This document shows, in pieces, positions 54,914-64,000 of a stretch of DNA of 64,000 nucleotides; within the stretch, counting starts at the first letter, position 1; each line of letters starts with the position of its first letter. The notes under the pieces were generated by a model. It did not search any database. It saw nothing but the letters and a program-made list of their open reading frames with translations, and was not told where the DNA came from. A program made the position numbers and the translations under genes. This stretch comes from Cristatella mucedo. Taxonomy: Eukaryota; Bryozoa; Phylactolaemata; Cristatellidae. Where the stretch lies: NCBI GenBank assembly GCA_009760855.2, contig WPIO01000093.1:492001-556000 (forward strand). Reading direction: 5' to 3'.

Positions 54914-55424
54914 TTTAGAATCGTGACCTCATTGATTATTTGCTTGCTGCTATGTTAAATGATCAGACTTAATATTTGAAATTACAGTCTCTCGCACTCT
55001 GCTTTATGAATGAGAAAATTTAGTCATACATTTACTCAGTTTGAGTACTTCTTGTGTCCTGTAGTGTTTTCATAGCTCCAACTGATTTCCTGCACGTTGG
55101 ATTGGGCCATTTCTTAAAGACCATTTGATTGGCTTCTATGGCTTCTAGTTAGGCTGGTTAGGCTTCTGGATCCGGCTCCAATCTAGAGATTCAAGCAAAA
55201 GCTCACAAGTGTCGCGCTTGGAGCTGCATGCAGTGCCGCGAAGATAACACGCAGAGCCACCATTAGCGGCACCGGTTTCTGGCGTAGTAACGTGCGTCGA
55301 ATCACGTACCGATAGGCGCTCAAAGTACAGTGGAAGGCAAATGGCGAGTTCGTGAGAAAACCGAGCAGAGCAGATGGCCTTTAGCTGGTACTTAAGAGAT
55401 GCAAAGACATTGCAGGTGGTGACA
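54914..55424 (+). other. Presumed 3' UTR and flank of gene B
   Basis: AT-rich at first. No canonical AATAAA close to the stop. A 113-codon minus frame at 55145-55486 has no recognised family. Confidence 0.4.
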
Positions 55425-55690
55425 CAGGCCTGCCTGTGTGGGCAATCAGGCGTTTGCACTTGGTGCAAAACTCGGCTGCTGGGCATATCTGTCGTGAACC
55501 GCCGCAGTATATCGCTTCTAACTGACCTCTACTGGCTCCCCATCAAACAATATATAGACTTCAAGATTTTTACTCTCACTTTGTACTCCCTTCATTGGAC
55601 TGCTCCTGCTTATCTATCAGAACTACTTTCCAGTCAGGCTAGACATTGGACCGGGCGTCCTTTTGCCTTCACTGTACGTCAGGATCTCAT
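55425..55690 (+). mobile_element. Old LINE family 1 relative
   Basis: Encodes mutated CAIRRLQLVQNSAARLVCRE-equivalent (RLHLVQNSAAG) and LLTDLYWLPIKQYIDFKIFT, then a short remainder; no tail. Confidence 0.7.
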
Positions 55691-56451
55691 CATATCTCAT
55701 ATGGTCACTAGGTGTGGCTAGGAGTTTAGTTTAGAAGCAGCTACAGCAGAGTTGCTGCTGCACTATTATTTTTCTAATTGCAGACATACCGGTGGCTACG
55801 AGCATTGAGACAGGCTCCGAACCTTGTTTTGACAAAGAAAACATTACAGTAACCTTCGAGTGAATTTAATTGCTAAAGTCAGCTGAGTAGTTAGTCAATA
55901 ATTAATTCAAATTACAGCTAAGATCTATTGCAGCGCACTAAAACAATCGGTCATATTGAATAGTATGCCACCAGCGACCAGATAGCCTGCGTACAAAGGT
56001 GCGACACAGCTTGCAGCAGGTTTTGCTGTGCGAAAGAAGGCGTGGCGAATGGAAAATCGCAATTGAAATTGTAATCGTGTCCATAAAGTTCTAGAAAAAG
56101 ACCCAGTTTAGGCCGCAGCCTCCTTCCGACAGCGGTCAAAATGTTGACAAGCTTCGACATGAAGTGTCATTGAACGGCAGCCCAGTGCTGCCAGCAAGGT
56201 TTAAGATTACGCTAAGGTCGTCCGTCGACATGCGTCTTGCCAGCCTGTGATTGGCATGCTTAAAGGTCAGCCATCTTTGCACCCGTCTGCCTAATGAAAG
56301 GAAAGGCTACAGGATTTTATCGGCATGGTAGGAGCACAACAGGACGGTGCACACTCATGAAGTACGCGGAGTAGGGTTAAAGGCTGGGCACGGGCTTCGC
56401 ACAGACGTCCTCCGGGGTAACGAAATATTTTGCAATAGAGATTAAGTGGAA
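55691..56451. other. Intergenic sequence without recognised feature
   Basis: Nothing recognised. Confidence 0.45.
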
Positions 56452-56585
56452 ATCCTTTGTGTGCTTATGCATACTGACACTGGCCTGTTGCCACTAAGTA
56501 TATTTACATGTTTACTTTGTGTAAAGTGCTAGAAAGAGATAAGTTCTCTGTGGGCGCTATATAAATGTGCTTTATTGTTATTATT
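56452..56585 (+). mobile_element. LINE family 1 3' tail, GCTATATAAATG variant
   Basis: GTGCTTATGCATACTGACAC block, then AAAGTGCTAGAAAGAGAT, AAGTTCTCTGTGGGCGCTAT and ATAAATGTGC with a TTATTGTTATTATT end. Confidence 0.8.
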
Positions 56586-56689
56586 TAGAAAAAATTGCTA
56601 ACACTTGTTGCCAAAGGCCCACAATTTGTAATGGGCATTGATGGACACGACTTATCTTTAAAGTTCACGACAAGGTCAAGCCTGCCAGC

Positions 56690-57425
56690 GATCAGATCAG
56701 ATATGTGTACACAATTTCGCTCACATCTGCTCCTCCAGAGAGCGTCAGCAATGTTATGTCCATGGTGGAGTGTCCACACAGGACCTGAGGGTGCGAACAG
56801 GCTGAAACTGATGCATATACGCCCACAACCAAAAACGTGAAAGCTTTAAAAGCAGCTCATACACCACGACATGCTGGGGATCTGAGATCTTTCCAGGGTC
56901 TAGTGCAGTAATACCACAAGTTTCAAACGTATCTTGTAACCGTTTTGCAGGGCCTGTAATTTAATGTAGCCCCATCTGTAACTCCACGTAGCCACGAGGA
57001 CTAACCTGGTGCACAGTTTGTATACCACACTCAAAACCCAAGCCGCTTTCGGTGCGCGTGATGTAGCAGACAGCCCTGCAAGCTGCTAAAAAGGACTACG
57101 ACTGTCTGCAGATGGTTAACGTCGGCGATTGTTTACTTCGACATAATTCCATACAGTCAGCAGATCCGGTATTGATATCGTACATGTTGGGATTCAACTG
57201 GAGCTTAATGGATGGAACCTTTATCTGTAGGGCTGTATTTTCTCACCAATTCCTATAAAAAAAGAGCGGCAAATAGCTATTGCTACAAGATGCCTCAGAC
57301 GAAGTGAGCTGAACTACTTACGGATAGAGCAAGAGACAACGCCACTGATCTTCGGACTACTACTAGTCTACGTTTGTCTCCTCTACTTTATGACGCACTG
57401 CTTGGATGACCGTTTCAGAATTAGC
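56690..57425 (+). pseudogene. Ty3/Gypsy-type pol relic: RT end and RNase H, split by a LINE tail
   Basis: Frames give SAPPESVSNVMSMVE (RT segment after the missing motif region) and KNVKALKAAHTPRHAGDLRS followed by FQGLVQ near 56836-56925, the standard Ty3/Gypsy block. After a LINE insertion come ALQAAKKDYDCLQMV and ADPVLISYMLGFN, then IAIATRCLRRSELNYLRIEQ at about 57268-57330, matching the RNase H region with its ASRTL..AE.NY-type motif. Stops and deletions are frequent and the YxDD motif is not visible. Confidence 0.75.
56960..57085 (-). mobile_element. LINE family 2 tail inserted in the Ty3/Gypsy relic
   Basis: Minus strand: CGCGCACCGAAAGCGGCTTG, GTGGTATACAAACTGTGCAC, CGTGGCTACGTGGAGTTACA and a TACATTAAATTAC tail. 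The pol frame resumes on the other side. Confidence 0.75.
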
Positions 57426-58229
57426 GGCAATGAACACAGAAACTGCTACTGATTGGACCTGTTTGAAGCATTTTTGGAAGCAGCGAAATAGCTGTAGAAA
57501 TCCATATCAGTGGCTGTGGTGGAGCAAAAGGTAGAGCAGTTGACCGCCTAGCGTGAACAAGAGTGGTTCTAAACTGCAGCCGCGTTCAAATCCTTTACCT
57601 TAAAAAGGTTTTGATCGGGGCACTTCGACCATCATGGGGCGTGGTTATAGCTAGGAAGATCTGCTATCCTTTAGGTAAGTCGGGCGGAGTGACGGGGTTA
57701 AACCGATAACGAGAACTGCTCTGAGACTTGAATAATCCGGAGCGACCGCACAGACAGACGGCAGGGTGCTGAGAGTGGACCGACTAGTTGGCTACATTAA
57801 CCGACATGCTAGGCTAGTAGGAAAGCGGAAGCGTATGAGTAACGCCATCCGCTGAGACTTTGAAGCAAATGAAAGAGAAAGGTTAACTTAAGAACGGCCT
57901 CTAAGAGTTAGGTCGGAGAGAATCACGCCTCGCCAGAGTTCAAAAGTTCCGACGGGTGAGAGAATACTAACTAGATCCCAGGGTGAGCTAAGGGCGCAGC
58001 AGCATCAATACCTCAAGCGAGAGACTACACTTATAGAAAACGAGATACTGAACCGGCTGAGATGACTTCACAGCTCACCGTAACGTCGATATAGCTCATT
58101 TGTCATACGGAGGCTCGATTCGGCTAGCCGCTCGATCTTTGCTCGGTACTGCGGCTACCGCCTCAAGCTTCATTATACACAGGGGCACCCAACATTGATT
58201 GGGATCTCGGATCGAGACCTGCCATTATG
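57426..58229. other. Intergenic sequence without recognised feature
   Basis: Could hold further decayed retroelement sequence downstream of RNase H (integrase), but none was recognised. Confidence 0.4.
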
Positions 58230-58318
58230 GCATAATAATATTAATAATAATGCACTTGATAAAGCGCCCTCAGAGAACTCAATCTCTCTCTAGGCGCAAT
58301 ACATTTGCTGCAAAGGCA
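58230..58318 (-). mobile_element. LINE family 1 tail only
   Basis: ATT-like tail, GAGGGCGCTTTATCAAGTGC stem and TTTGCAGCAAATGTATTGCG; truncated after about 90 bp. Confidence 0.85.
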
Positions 58319-58516
58319 TACGACTTAAACATTTGATGAGGTCACTCGCTCATATTTGCTTCCGACCCGGTTCTTTCCACCACTTCACTCGTTAGACGGA
58401 GCGTATGTCTAGGAAATGAACTCTATATCTAGCAAGATATTGCAAAAACTCGTGCGTCCTCCTCAGTCATTCTGGTTCAGACGCATAGCTGACACTTGGG
58501 TATTCCTTTATTACAG

Positions 58517-58689
58517 AGATTGTTTGCTGCTTCCCAGGCTTCCTCTTCCATTCCTCGCGTAGCTCCGATCCGTTCGCAATGGCTGGGTTCTGCAACTGAA
58601 AGAAGTCGGAGGCAAAAGGAGATTGCAAAATTCGCGCTCATTAAGGCAGCCGAAAGTTGCATTGCGGCAGGGAGATACCGAAGGCAATT
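58517..58689 (+). CDS. Candidate coding exon of an unknown gene
   Basis: An open segment bounded by a plausible acceptor (CCTTTATTACAG) and a strong donor (GTAAGT). It would encode RLFAASQASSSIPRVAPIRS, QWLGSATERSRRQKEIAKFA and LIKAAESCIAAGRYRRQLT. The C-terminal half looks like an amphipathic basic helix. No neighbouring exon or family was recognised and the opposite strand is open as well, so this remains weak. Confidence 0.25.
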
Positions 58690-58799
58690 GACAGTAAGTA
58701 CTGTAACGAGAAAGATATGATTAAAGAAACTGATAAAAACCAAACTCGTTTGCAATAAAGAGTCAATGCAAGAAAATCCCTAGCAAGGAAGGGTCCGTC

Positions 58800-59153
58800 C
58801 TACTGTGACACCACGAAGCTCCTCACACTCAAGGGCGTCAGGGGGACGTCAAGCTTGCTGCTAAGTCCTCCGAGAAGGCCCAGCAAAACACCGTCCAGAC
58901 GACCAGTCCAGATATTAAAAAATGCATTGTCGATGCACGCGTTCTCCTCAGCGTCTCGACGACGAACAAGGCGAGGCCCAATTAATGAATCGTGGTGGAC
59001 AAAACGCGCGATGGGAGCGAGAAGGAGCAGCCGACTCTTGTTAGCTGCTTCGTTCAGGTCAAGACTCCAGGAGGCTGTGCGAGCGACTCGCAAATCCAGC
59101 GAAGTAGCAAGTTGTGGGCAAGCGGGCCAGATGTCCCTGAATGCCAATGTCAC
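58800..59153 (-). CDS. Uncharacterised 117-codon open frame
   Basis: A GC-rich frame with mixed hydrophobic and charged residues (RDIWPACPQLATSLDLRVAR; LLGLLGGLSSKLDVPLTPLS). No recognised family. The opposite strand is open for 106 codons, which weakens a coding interpretation. It ends just left of hAT copy 2. Confidence 0.15.
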   Translation of the reverse strand: MTLAFRDIWPACPQLATSLDLRVARTASWSLDLNEAANKSRLLLLAPIARFVHHDSLIGPRLVRRRDAEENACIDNAFFNIWTGRLDGVLLGLLGGLSSKLDVPLTPLSVRSFVVSQ

Positions 59154-60352
59154 CGGGGGGGGGGCGCCAAAATAAAAATGGACTGCGTGTTTTTAAACAT
59201 TTTAATGCGAGAATTCAAATCTTGATTTCAAGCAAGACCTGTTTCAATGAACTTACTAGCGTGGCACTCAACCGGAGCTCATCCAGTCTATGCAATGTTG
59301 TTGATAGGATATTATCTGCCGCTTACTTGACTCACTCACTCGATCGAGGGATCTGGGTATGTTCCTGCGAAATACTCAGGTGACGAAGTCGCCGAATAAT
59401 AAGCGTATCTTACTGTCAAACGAATTCGGCTGGCTACCACGAAAAAGCATGCGAAACTCCTCGTAAATTATAAAAAGGAAAACTTGGTGTTCTTAAAGTG
59501 AAGAGACGTTTGATTTAAAAAAAAGGGTTTCAGGAGATGAAATTTCGAGCACCTTCCACGAGCTAAGCTAGATCCTGCTAGGAGATCCGGCGTGGCGCCA
59601 GCTCTCCTGACCGCCAGGCGGTCAACTGTTTTCAAGTCACTGGCTCGAGCAAAACGGTTCGAGCGAGGTCTTCCGATATGTCCTCTAATGCTGAAAGAAT
59701 TATTTGGAATGTCGCCACCAGCACTCCGTTGCCATGCAACAACCGAGCGTCGGCTGCCGCCCTCTCGGACCCGATCTTGGAGGCTTTTGTTATTCAGACG
59801 TTGATTAAACAGAGCTTTACAACGAAATATATGACTGTAGAGTGCTTCTTGCCTCACGTCACGACTCGGCACCGAAGGCCCCACTGGAGCTCACGTCTTT
59901 CAGTGTCATTTATGAAGAAGACGTGCTTCTTAACTTAAGAGTATCCTTTCAAAGTTTTCCTACCATAGCTGTATAAGTTGAAAATTGTGAATGCTCCTTC
60001 AACAAGCTGAAGACAATCCTATTTTATCTGAGAGCATCGCAGAGGCAATATTGACTCTCTGATTTGGCTTTGTTAAGCATAGAGCAAGAAACACTAGAAA
60101 GTATTGACTTTCAAACTGTAATAGATCAGATTGCCTCATCGAAGGCCAAGGAAATTCATCCAAGTTGAAAATGCGATAGCTACATTGTACCTTAATACAA
60201 TTAATAAAATGGTCACGACTCAATATGCCTGCTAGCGTGTGGCTTTTGAATTTCTTCTGTAGTAGAGCTATTTTATAGCACTTTTAGACAAGGGGAGGGG
60301 GTGCCATTTACAGCTTTGTCCCCGGGTACCGAAAGGTCTCACCGCGCCACTG
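59145..60352 (+). mobile_element. hAT DNA transposon (copy 2), internally rearranged
   Basis: Homologous to copy 1 at both ends: GGCGCCAAAATAAAAATGGA and TTTCAAGCAAGACCTGTTTC at the left; from 59780 to 60352 the C-terminal transposase region and 3' end at the right, ending CACCGCGCCACTG (reverse complement CAGTGGCGCGGTG). The middle (about 59280-59770) does not match copy 1. It lacks the SINE present in copy 1. Confidence 0.75.
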
Positions 60353-60794
60353 GGTGAATCTAAAGTGCGTCTCAAAAATCTTCGCCGAGACAGTGTGAAC
60401 TGCAATCTTTGGTGAAATCAGACGAATCGCAGGCGTCCGGTTACCAATCGTCGTGGACAAGGCATCGATGGGTAGCCCATCTGTCAGGTGCAAGCTTTAA
60501 TGGCTTGCAACCCTTAATCAGTGAACTATATGTGTGAGCGAAATACGGGCGTTGCTGGGCACGCTTGCTCCATCTAGCCCTCTCTGCAGCATGCATGGAC
60601 GCATGATTGCCCGACTTTTTCCTCTTCGTCGAATTGGTCAGAGGCATTATCAATGAGGCGATGGGTTGTTTCAAGTGCAATGACAAACTGACAAAATTAA
60701 ATCGGGCAAGACCTGATTAAAGAGCTGCATGTCGAGACAGGCCCTGGCCTGATCCAAAGGACAGCACGGGTGAGCCCGGGAGATATTCGATAGT
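60353..60794. other. Intergenic sequence without recognised feature
   Basis: Nothing recognised apart from short frames. Confidence 0.45.
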
Positions 60795-60925
60795 CATCAT
60801 TTGGCTGTGCACTGCATCACTTAATCTACATATCTACTCCAACAGGTTCAGTCATTGAGCATTTTGAAGAGATCAGGTAGATGGCCAAGCAGAGAAGCGA
60901 GGCGAAGGACCTATTCAACCGCATG
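60795..60925 (+). repeat. Direct repeat, left copy (pairs with 61512-61645)
   Basis: Shares CATTTGGCTGTGCACTGCAT-type start, CTACTCCAACAGGTTCAGTC and GATGGCCAAGCAGAGAAGCG with the copy about 720 bp downstream. Differs mainly by small indels. Could be fragments of a duplicated retroelement region. Confidence 0.85.
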
Positions 60926-61511
60926 CTTTAACTAAAGTTTGCTTTCATATTAAATCTCTCGTAGCCCTTGCTATTAGTTACGAAGAAGCAGTTATTTCCA
61001 AAAAGTATTGAAATATTGTTAACGCCTCGCTTTTGATCAATCGCGCATTTCATTCCTAGACAAAGATTCATGCGGCTCTCTACAATCGACTTTTGACGAA
61101 GGTGTAGAAGTTTTGTCACCATAATGGGGTTTTTAACGGACCAACGCGACCGAAAACTACGCCCGATCTGGTCGACGTCGTCGCAATGAGCCCACCGCAA
61201 ACAACGAACACTTTTTTAATAAGTGATCTCATTCGACATGGCACTCAACTCTCCAAACACCTAGCAGATCATCTTTTAAGACAGCAGCTTCATAATTTTC
61301 ACGGGTAAATATGCTGCGAGTCGATTCCTGCCGTTAGGTTTCTGCGAGCAGTCGCGAACAGCTCAAGACGGCTGCGACAGATGCCGTTTATTACGGAACG
61401 CGGAACCTGGCCGCAACGGCCGCCGCGCTAGCTCGAGAGAGTCTACTGAAGTGGAGGCTAACTGTTGCTCGGCCGGAAGAGGGCGGTGGCTGGGCAAATC
61501 GGGCGGACCCA

Positions 61512-61645
61512 ACGCCTGTCATTGGCTGTGCACTATACTGCTTAATCTTCGTAGCTACTCCAACAGGTTCAGTCGTTGAGCACGCCGCCGCAGAGATCGG
61601 GAAGGTGATGGCCAAGCAGAGAAGCGAGGCGAAGGGCCTATTCTA
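61512..61645 (+). repeat. Direct repeat, right copy (pairs with 60795-60925)
   Basis: CATTGGCTGTGCACTATACT, CTACTCCAACAGGTTCAGTC, GATGGCCAAGCAGAGAAGCG, ending GGCGAAGGGCCTATTC. It is directly followed by a GTTACAAACGTGGT repeat. Confidence 0.85.
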
Positions 61646-61647
61646 CA

Positions 61648-61740
61648 CACTGTTACAAACGTGGTGTTTTTGCTTTTACGTCAGGTCAGAACTAGGCAGC
61701 GAATACCGAGCTCGTAACGGTGCTAGCCTCGGCTGACTCG
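61648..61740 (+). repeat. Dispersed repeat shared with 16340-16450 (possible LTR end)
   Basis: CTGTTACAAACGTGGTGTTT, TTACGTCAGGTCAGAACTAG and GAGCTCGTAACGGTGCTAGC correspond in order to the reverse complement of 16340-16450. Confidence 0.5.
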
Positions 61741-61989
61741 CAACAAATGTAGATGACGCCTGATCTTGTAGCACGGCTAGTTACACGTAGCTGTTAAACC
61801 AGTGCACGCAGATATGGCAACAGTAGTCAAAACACGGCAGCGACGACGAGCGCTCAAAGCTTAGCATATCAAGAATGTGGCCATAATGCAAACAAGTCTA
61901 TTCAAGGCCAGCCGAGGGTTACAGGCGTTCAACAGCGGCCATGACGTACAACAGTGGCTCTGCAGCCAAGAGTTCACATGAGCTCCAAT

Positions 61990-62150
61990 GCCTCGAGTCT
62001 CGATTCCTGACTCGCGTCTATCTCGTGGCGCCGGACTTTTATACAGCATCGGAAATAAACTATATTATAATCGCGAGTATCCACGTGATCGCGTACAATG
62101 CCTAACCGCCATAATTTGGCTGGTTTGTCTGGCGCAACCATTACACTGCC
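61990..62150 (-). mobile_element. Possible solo or partial LTR
   Basis: On the minus strand, GAATGGGAGGCAG precedes TGTAATGGTTGC, as a polypurine tract precedes an LTR start. A TATAAAAG promoter-like box follows near 62042-62035. No second LTR was found, so this is tentative. Confidence 0.35.
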
Positions 62151-62439
62151 TCCCATTCAAATGAAGGCGTGTCCGTGTCCGTGAATAAAAACTAAAGACC
62201 TACCAGCCGGTTATGGTAGTTTTCAACGTTCGGCTTCATCAGGCATAATGCTACAATATAATATATAATATAATGCATACAACAAAATGCTACCGAGGAT
62301 TTTTGGGTCGTCTCCTTCTGTTTTAAGTTGTCGCTATGGCTGCTGCTTGACTTAATCTTCCTCGCCTGGAGCAGTTCCACCAACAGGAGCTTGACTTCGA
62401 AGCGTTTCCATAACTCTCTGCTAAATTCCGCCCAACAGC
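62151..62439. other. Intergenic sequence without recognised feature
   Basis: Includes a short TATAATATA stretch near 62255-62272; otherwise nothing recognised. Confidence 0.45.
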
Positions 62440-63070
62440 ACTATTGCCGTTCCTATCGAAGACACTGAAACGCGGATCGTTGGATTATCAGAGCTCCTAC
62501 ATGCAAAATTCAGACCGTGAAAGCCACTTACTGTCGGCTAGTACACATTATCATATCTGAGGTTATTTAACCTATCTTAGTGGACGACTTTATAGCATAA
62601 GATGCCAAACCGAAGCCATCAAACAAGGAACCTATTGAGAAAGGTGTATGTTAGGAAATTGTGCTTGCTCCTCTTCCTATCACAATTCATGGTCATCCTC
62701 TTTTCTATGTAATAGCCCAGCAAAGTACTGGCTTGCATGCTTAGGAAGATAGCACACGCACATATCCATGTGCTTTGATCTCTCACAGCCTTATGGCAAG
62801 TCAAGTTCTCTAAACTCACCGGCATGTATTTTTCATACTTGCACTTCGATGAAATCATACCTTCTTAAATTAAATGGTAATGTAACCAATTTTGGGCAAA
62901 CTTAGCGTTACTGAGAAATTGGAACACTGAACCCTAAAACTGGGTTCGACAAGCAATCTCTGATAGCATCGGCAAGAAATCAAGGCGTCCTGCTTTAAAG
63001 TGACATTTAAGACGAATGGACGTTAGGCAGTTTACTTCTTTTCCTATACGTTTCAGGAGATACAAACAGT
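62440..63070 (+). mobile_element. Ancient LINE family 1 copy, heavily decayed
   Basis: Nucleotide matches in order: TTGCCGTTCCTATCGAAGAC (PFLSKT block), CTATCTTAGTGGACGACT, TGTGCTTTGATCTCTCACAG (LCFDPSQ block), CTTAAATTAAATGG and GGGCAAACTTAGCGTTACTG. No open frame remains. Confidence 0.7.
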
Positions 63071-64000
63071 CTCAGACAGAAGCTTCCCTAAAGAGGATTG
63101 ATTAGATGACCGCAAAGGATGGTCAGAAAAAAGCCGTTGCCCACCGAATCTCGTCATAGCTTCAGACACTAGACAATTGCCTTTGTAGATGCACCAGAAT
63201 ATTCATAGCAACTATATTTTGACAAAATATCCTATCGTGACTTAAATACAGCCACCTTTGGATCGCATTATTGGTGACCATTGCCAAGATTATCGTGAGA
63301 TTGAGGAATACGGTTGACTAAAAAATCAAGGTTTTCTGTGTATAATTTCCACACTTCATAGTGGTTCAAAGTGCGGCACCATCCAAACCCGATTACCACA
63401 AACTGACCCCCGAAGGTCACTGCAACCGTGTTCATTAGGATTTTACTTGTCATTTCTGGAAATATGCCTACTTTTGTATTGGCAGACACTTTCATTAAGT
63501 AGCAAGAAAGGTTTCACAAAATGCCACACCCCAAGTAGCCATTTTAAATGCTAAGACTGTGGTTTTTCAAACAAAGGCTGCAACTTTTAGTTGTCAGCAA
63601 TAGTTTTCTACCGCTTGGTTCAGTTGAATTTGCTTCTATCCTGCAGAGGCATTGCATCAAGCAGCATACTGATTGCCCCGTACCATTCACTGTGCTACGA
63701 TTTAGCTGAGAGGTTTGGCCTGTCGTTCAAGCGACCTTGTGCAGCAATTACTGAGCCGGTACCGAAGCGAATCGGTGATAATAATGCGGCTGCAGTATAA
63801 CTCGCATAGAGAGATCTAACTCTAGATCTATAACTTCGGCCACCACGTGACCCATTGGCTGAGCCTGGCAGTCTTAAAGTGTCTTCTACCTTCCATTAAG
63901 GAGATTTTTCGTGGCACAAATACTTCCATACGCAATCCAAAAAATTGTTACCTAGAAAAGTTGGGGCCAGCCAAAAACACTGTTGGTGCGGTCAAACACA
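63071..64000. other. Unassigned sequence at the right edge
   Basis: Short frames at 63268-63495 (-) and 63591-63800 (+) have no recognised family. No repeat recognised. Confidence 0.4.

Overview
The window looks like invertebrate metazoan nuclear DNA. It has GT-AG introns of 2 to 7 kb, dense non-LTR retrotransposon copies, tRNA-derived SINEs, hAT and Ty3/Gypsy-type relics, and long dinucleotide microsatellites. I saw no operons, ribosome binding sites, CRISPR arrays or phage modules. The species cannot be fixed from the sequence.

The only clearly functional protein-coding content is two tandem + strand genes of the 15-hydroxyprostaglandin dehydrogenase (HPGD / 15-PGDH) type, members of the short-chain dehydrogenase/reductase (SDR) superfamily. 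Gene A enters from the left edge; its last three coding exons lie at 1783-1859, 6281-6438 and 9545-9671. Gene B is complete: six coding exons at 27483-27578, 33629-33859, 40887-40986, 43111-43187, 48849-49006 and 54778-54913. They join without a frameshift into a 265-residue protein carrying the TGxxxGxG cofactor loop, the NNAG motif and the Ser-Tyr-Lys catalytic residues. The three exons visible in both genes have the same lengths (first two) and the same intron phases, so the pair is a tandem duplication about 18 kb apart.

Almost everything else is mobile DNA. LINE family 1 (CR1/L2-like; reverse transcriptase, a conserved stem-forming 3' end, an ATT-repeat tail) has about 25 copies, from nearly intact 1.8 kb pieces to bare tails. 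LINE family 2 ends in a TACATTA-type repeat. SINE family 1 has a tRNA-like head and a tail resembling that of LINE family 1. SINE family 2 is also tRNA-derived. There are also two copies of one hAT element, a third hAT-transposase relic, a nested hAT-type MITE with a perfect 8-bp target duplication, two eroded Ty3/Gypsy pol fragments, and a miniature LTR element with a tRNA-iMet-like primer binding site.

Layout: 1-9.7 kb, 3' half of gene A with LINE-filled introns and a 17-bp minisatellite; 9.7-27.4 kb, intergenic, with GC-rich sequence, a Ty3/Gypsy relic, the mini-LTR element, the best LINE copy and the hAT nest; 27.4-55 kb, gene B, its introns loaded with LINEs, SINEs and microsatellites; 55-64 kb, downstream repeats, including a second Ty3/Gypsy relic and the second hAT copy. 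I did not find a new cellular system. The most informative signals are the duplicated SDR genes and the nested insertions, which give a relative order of transposition.
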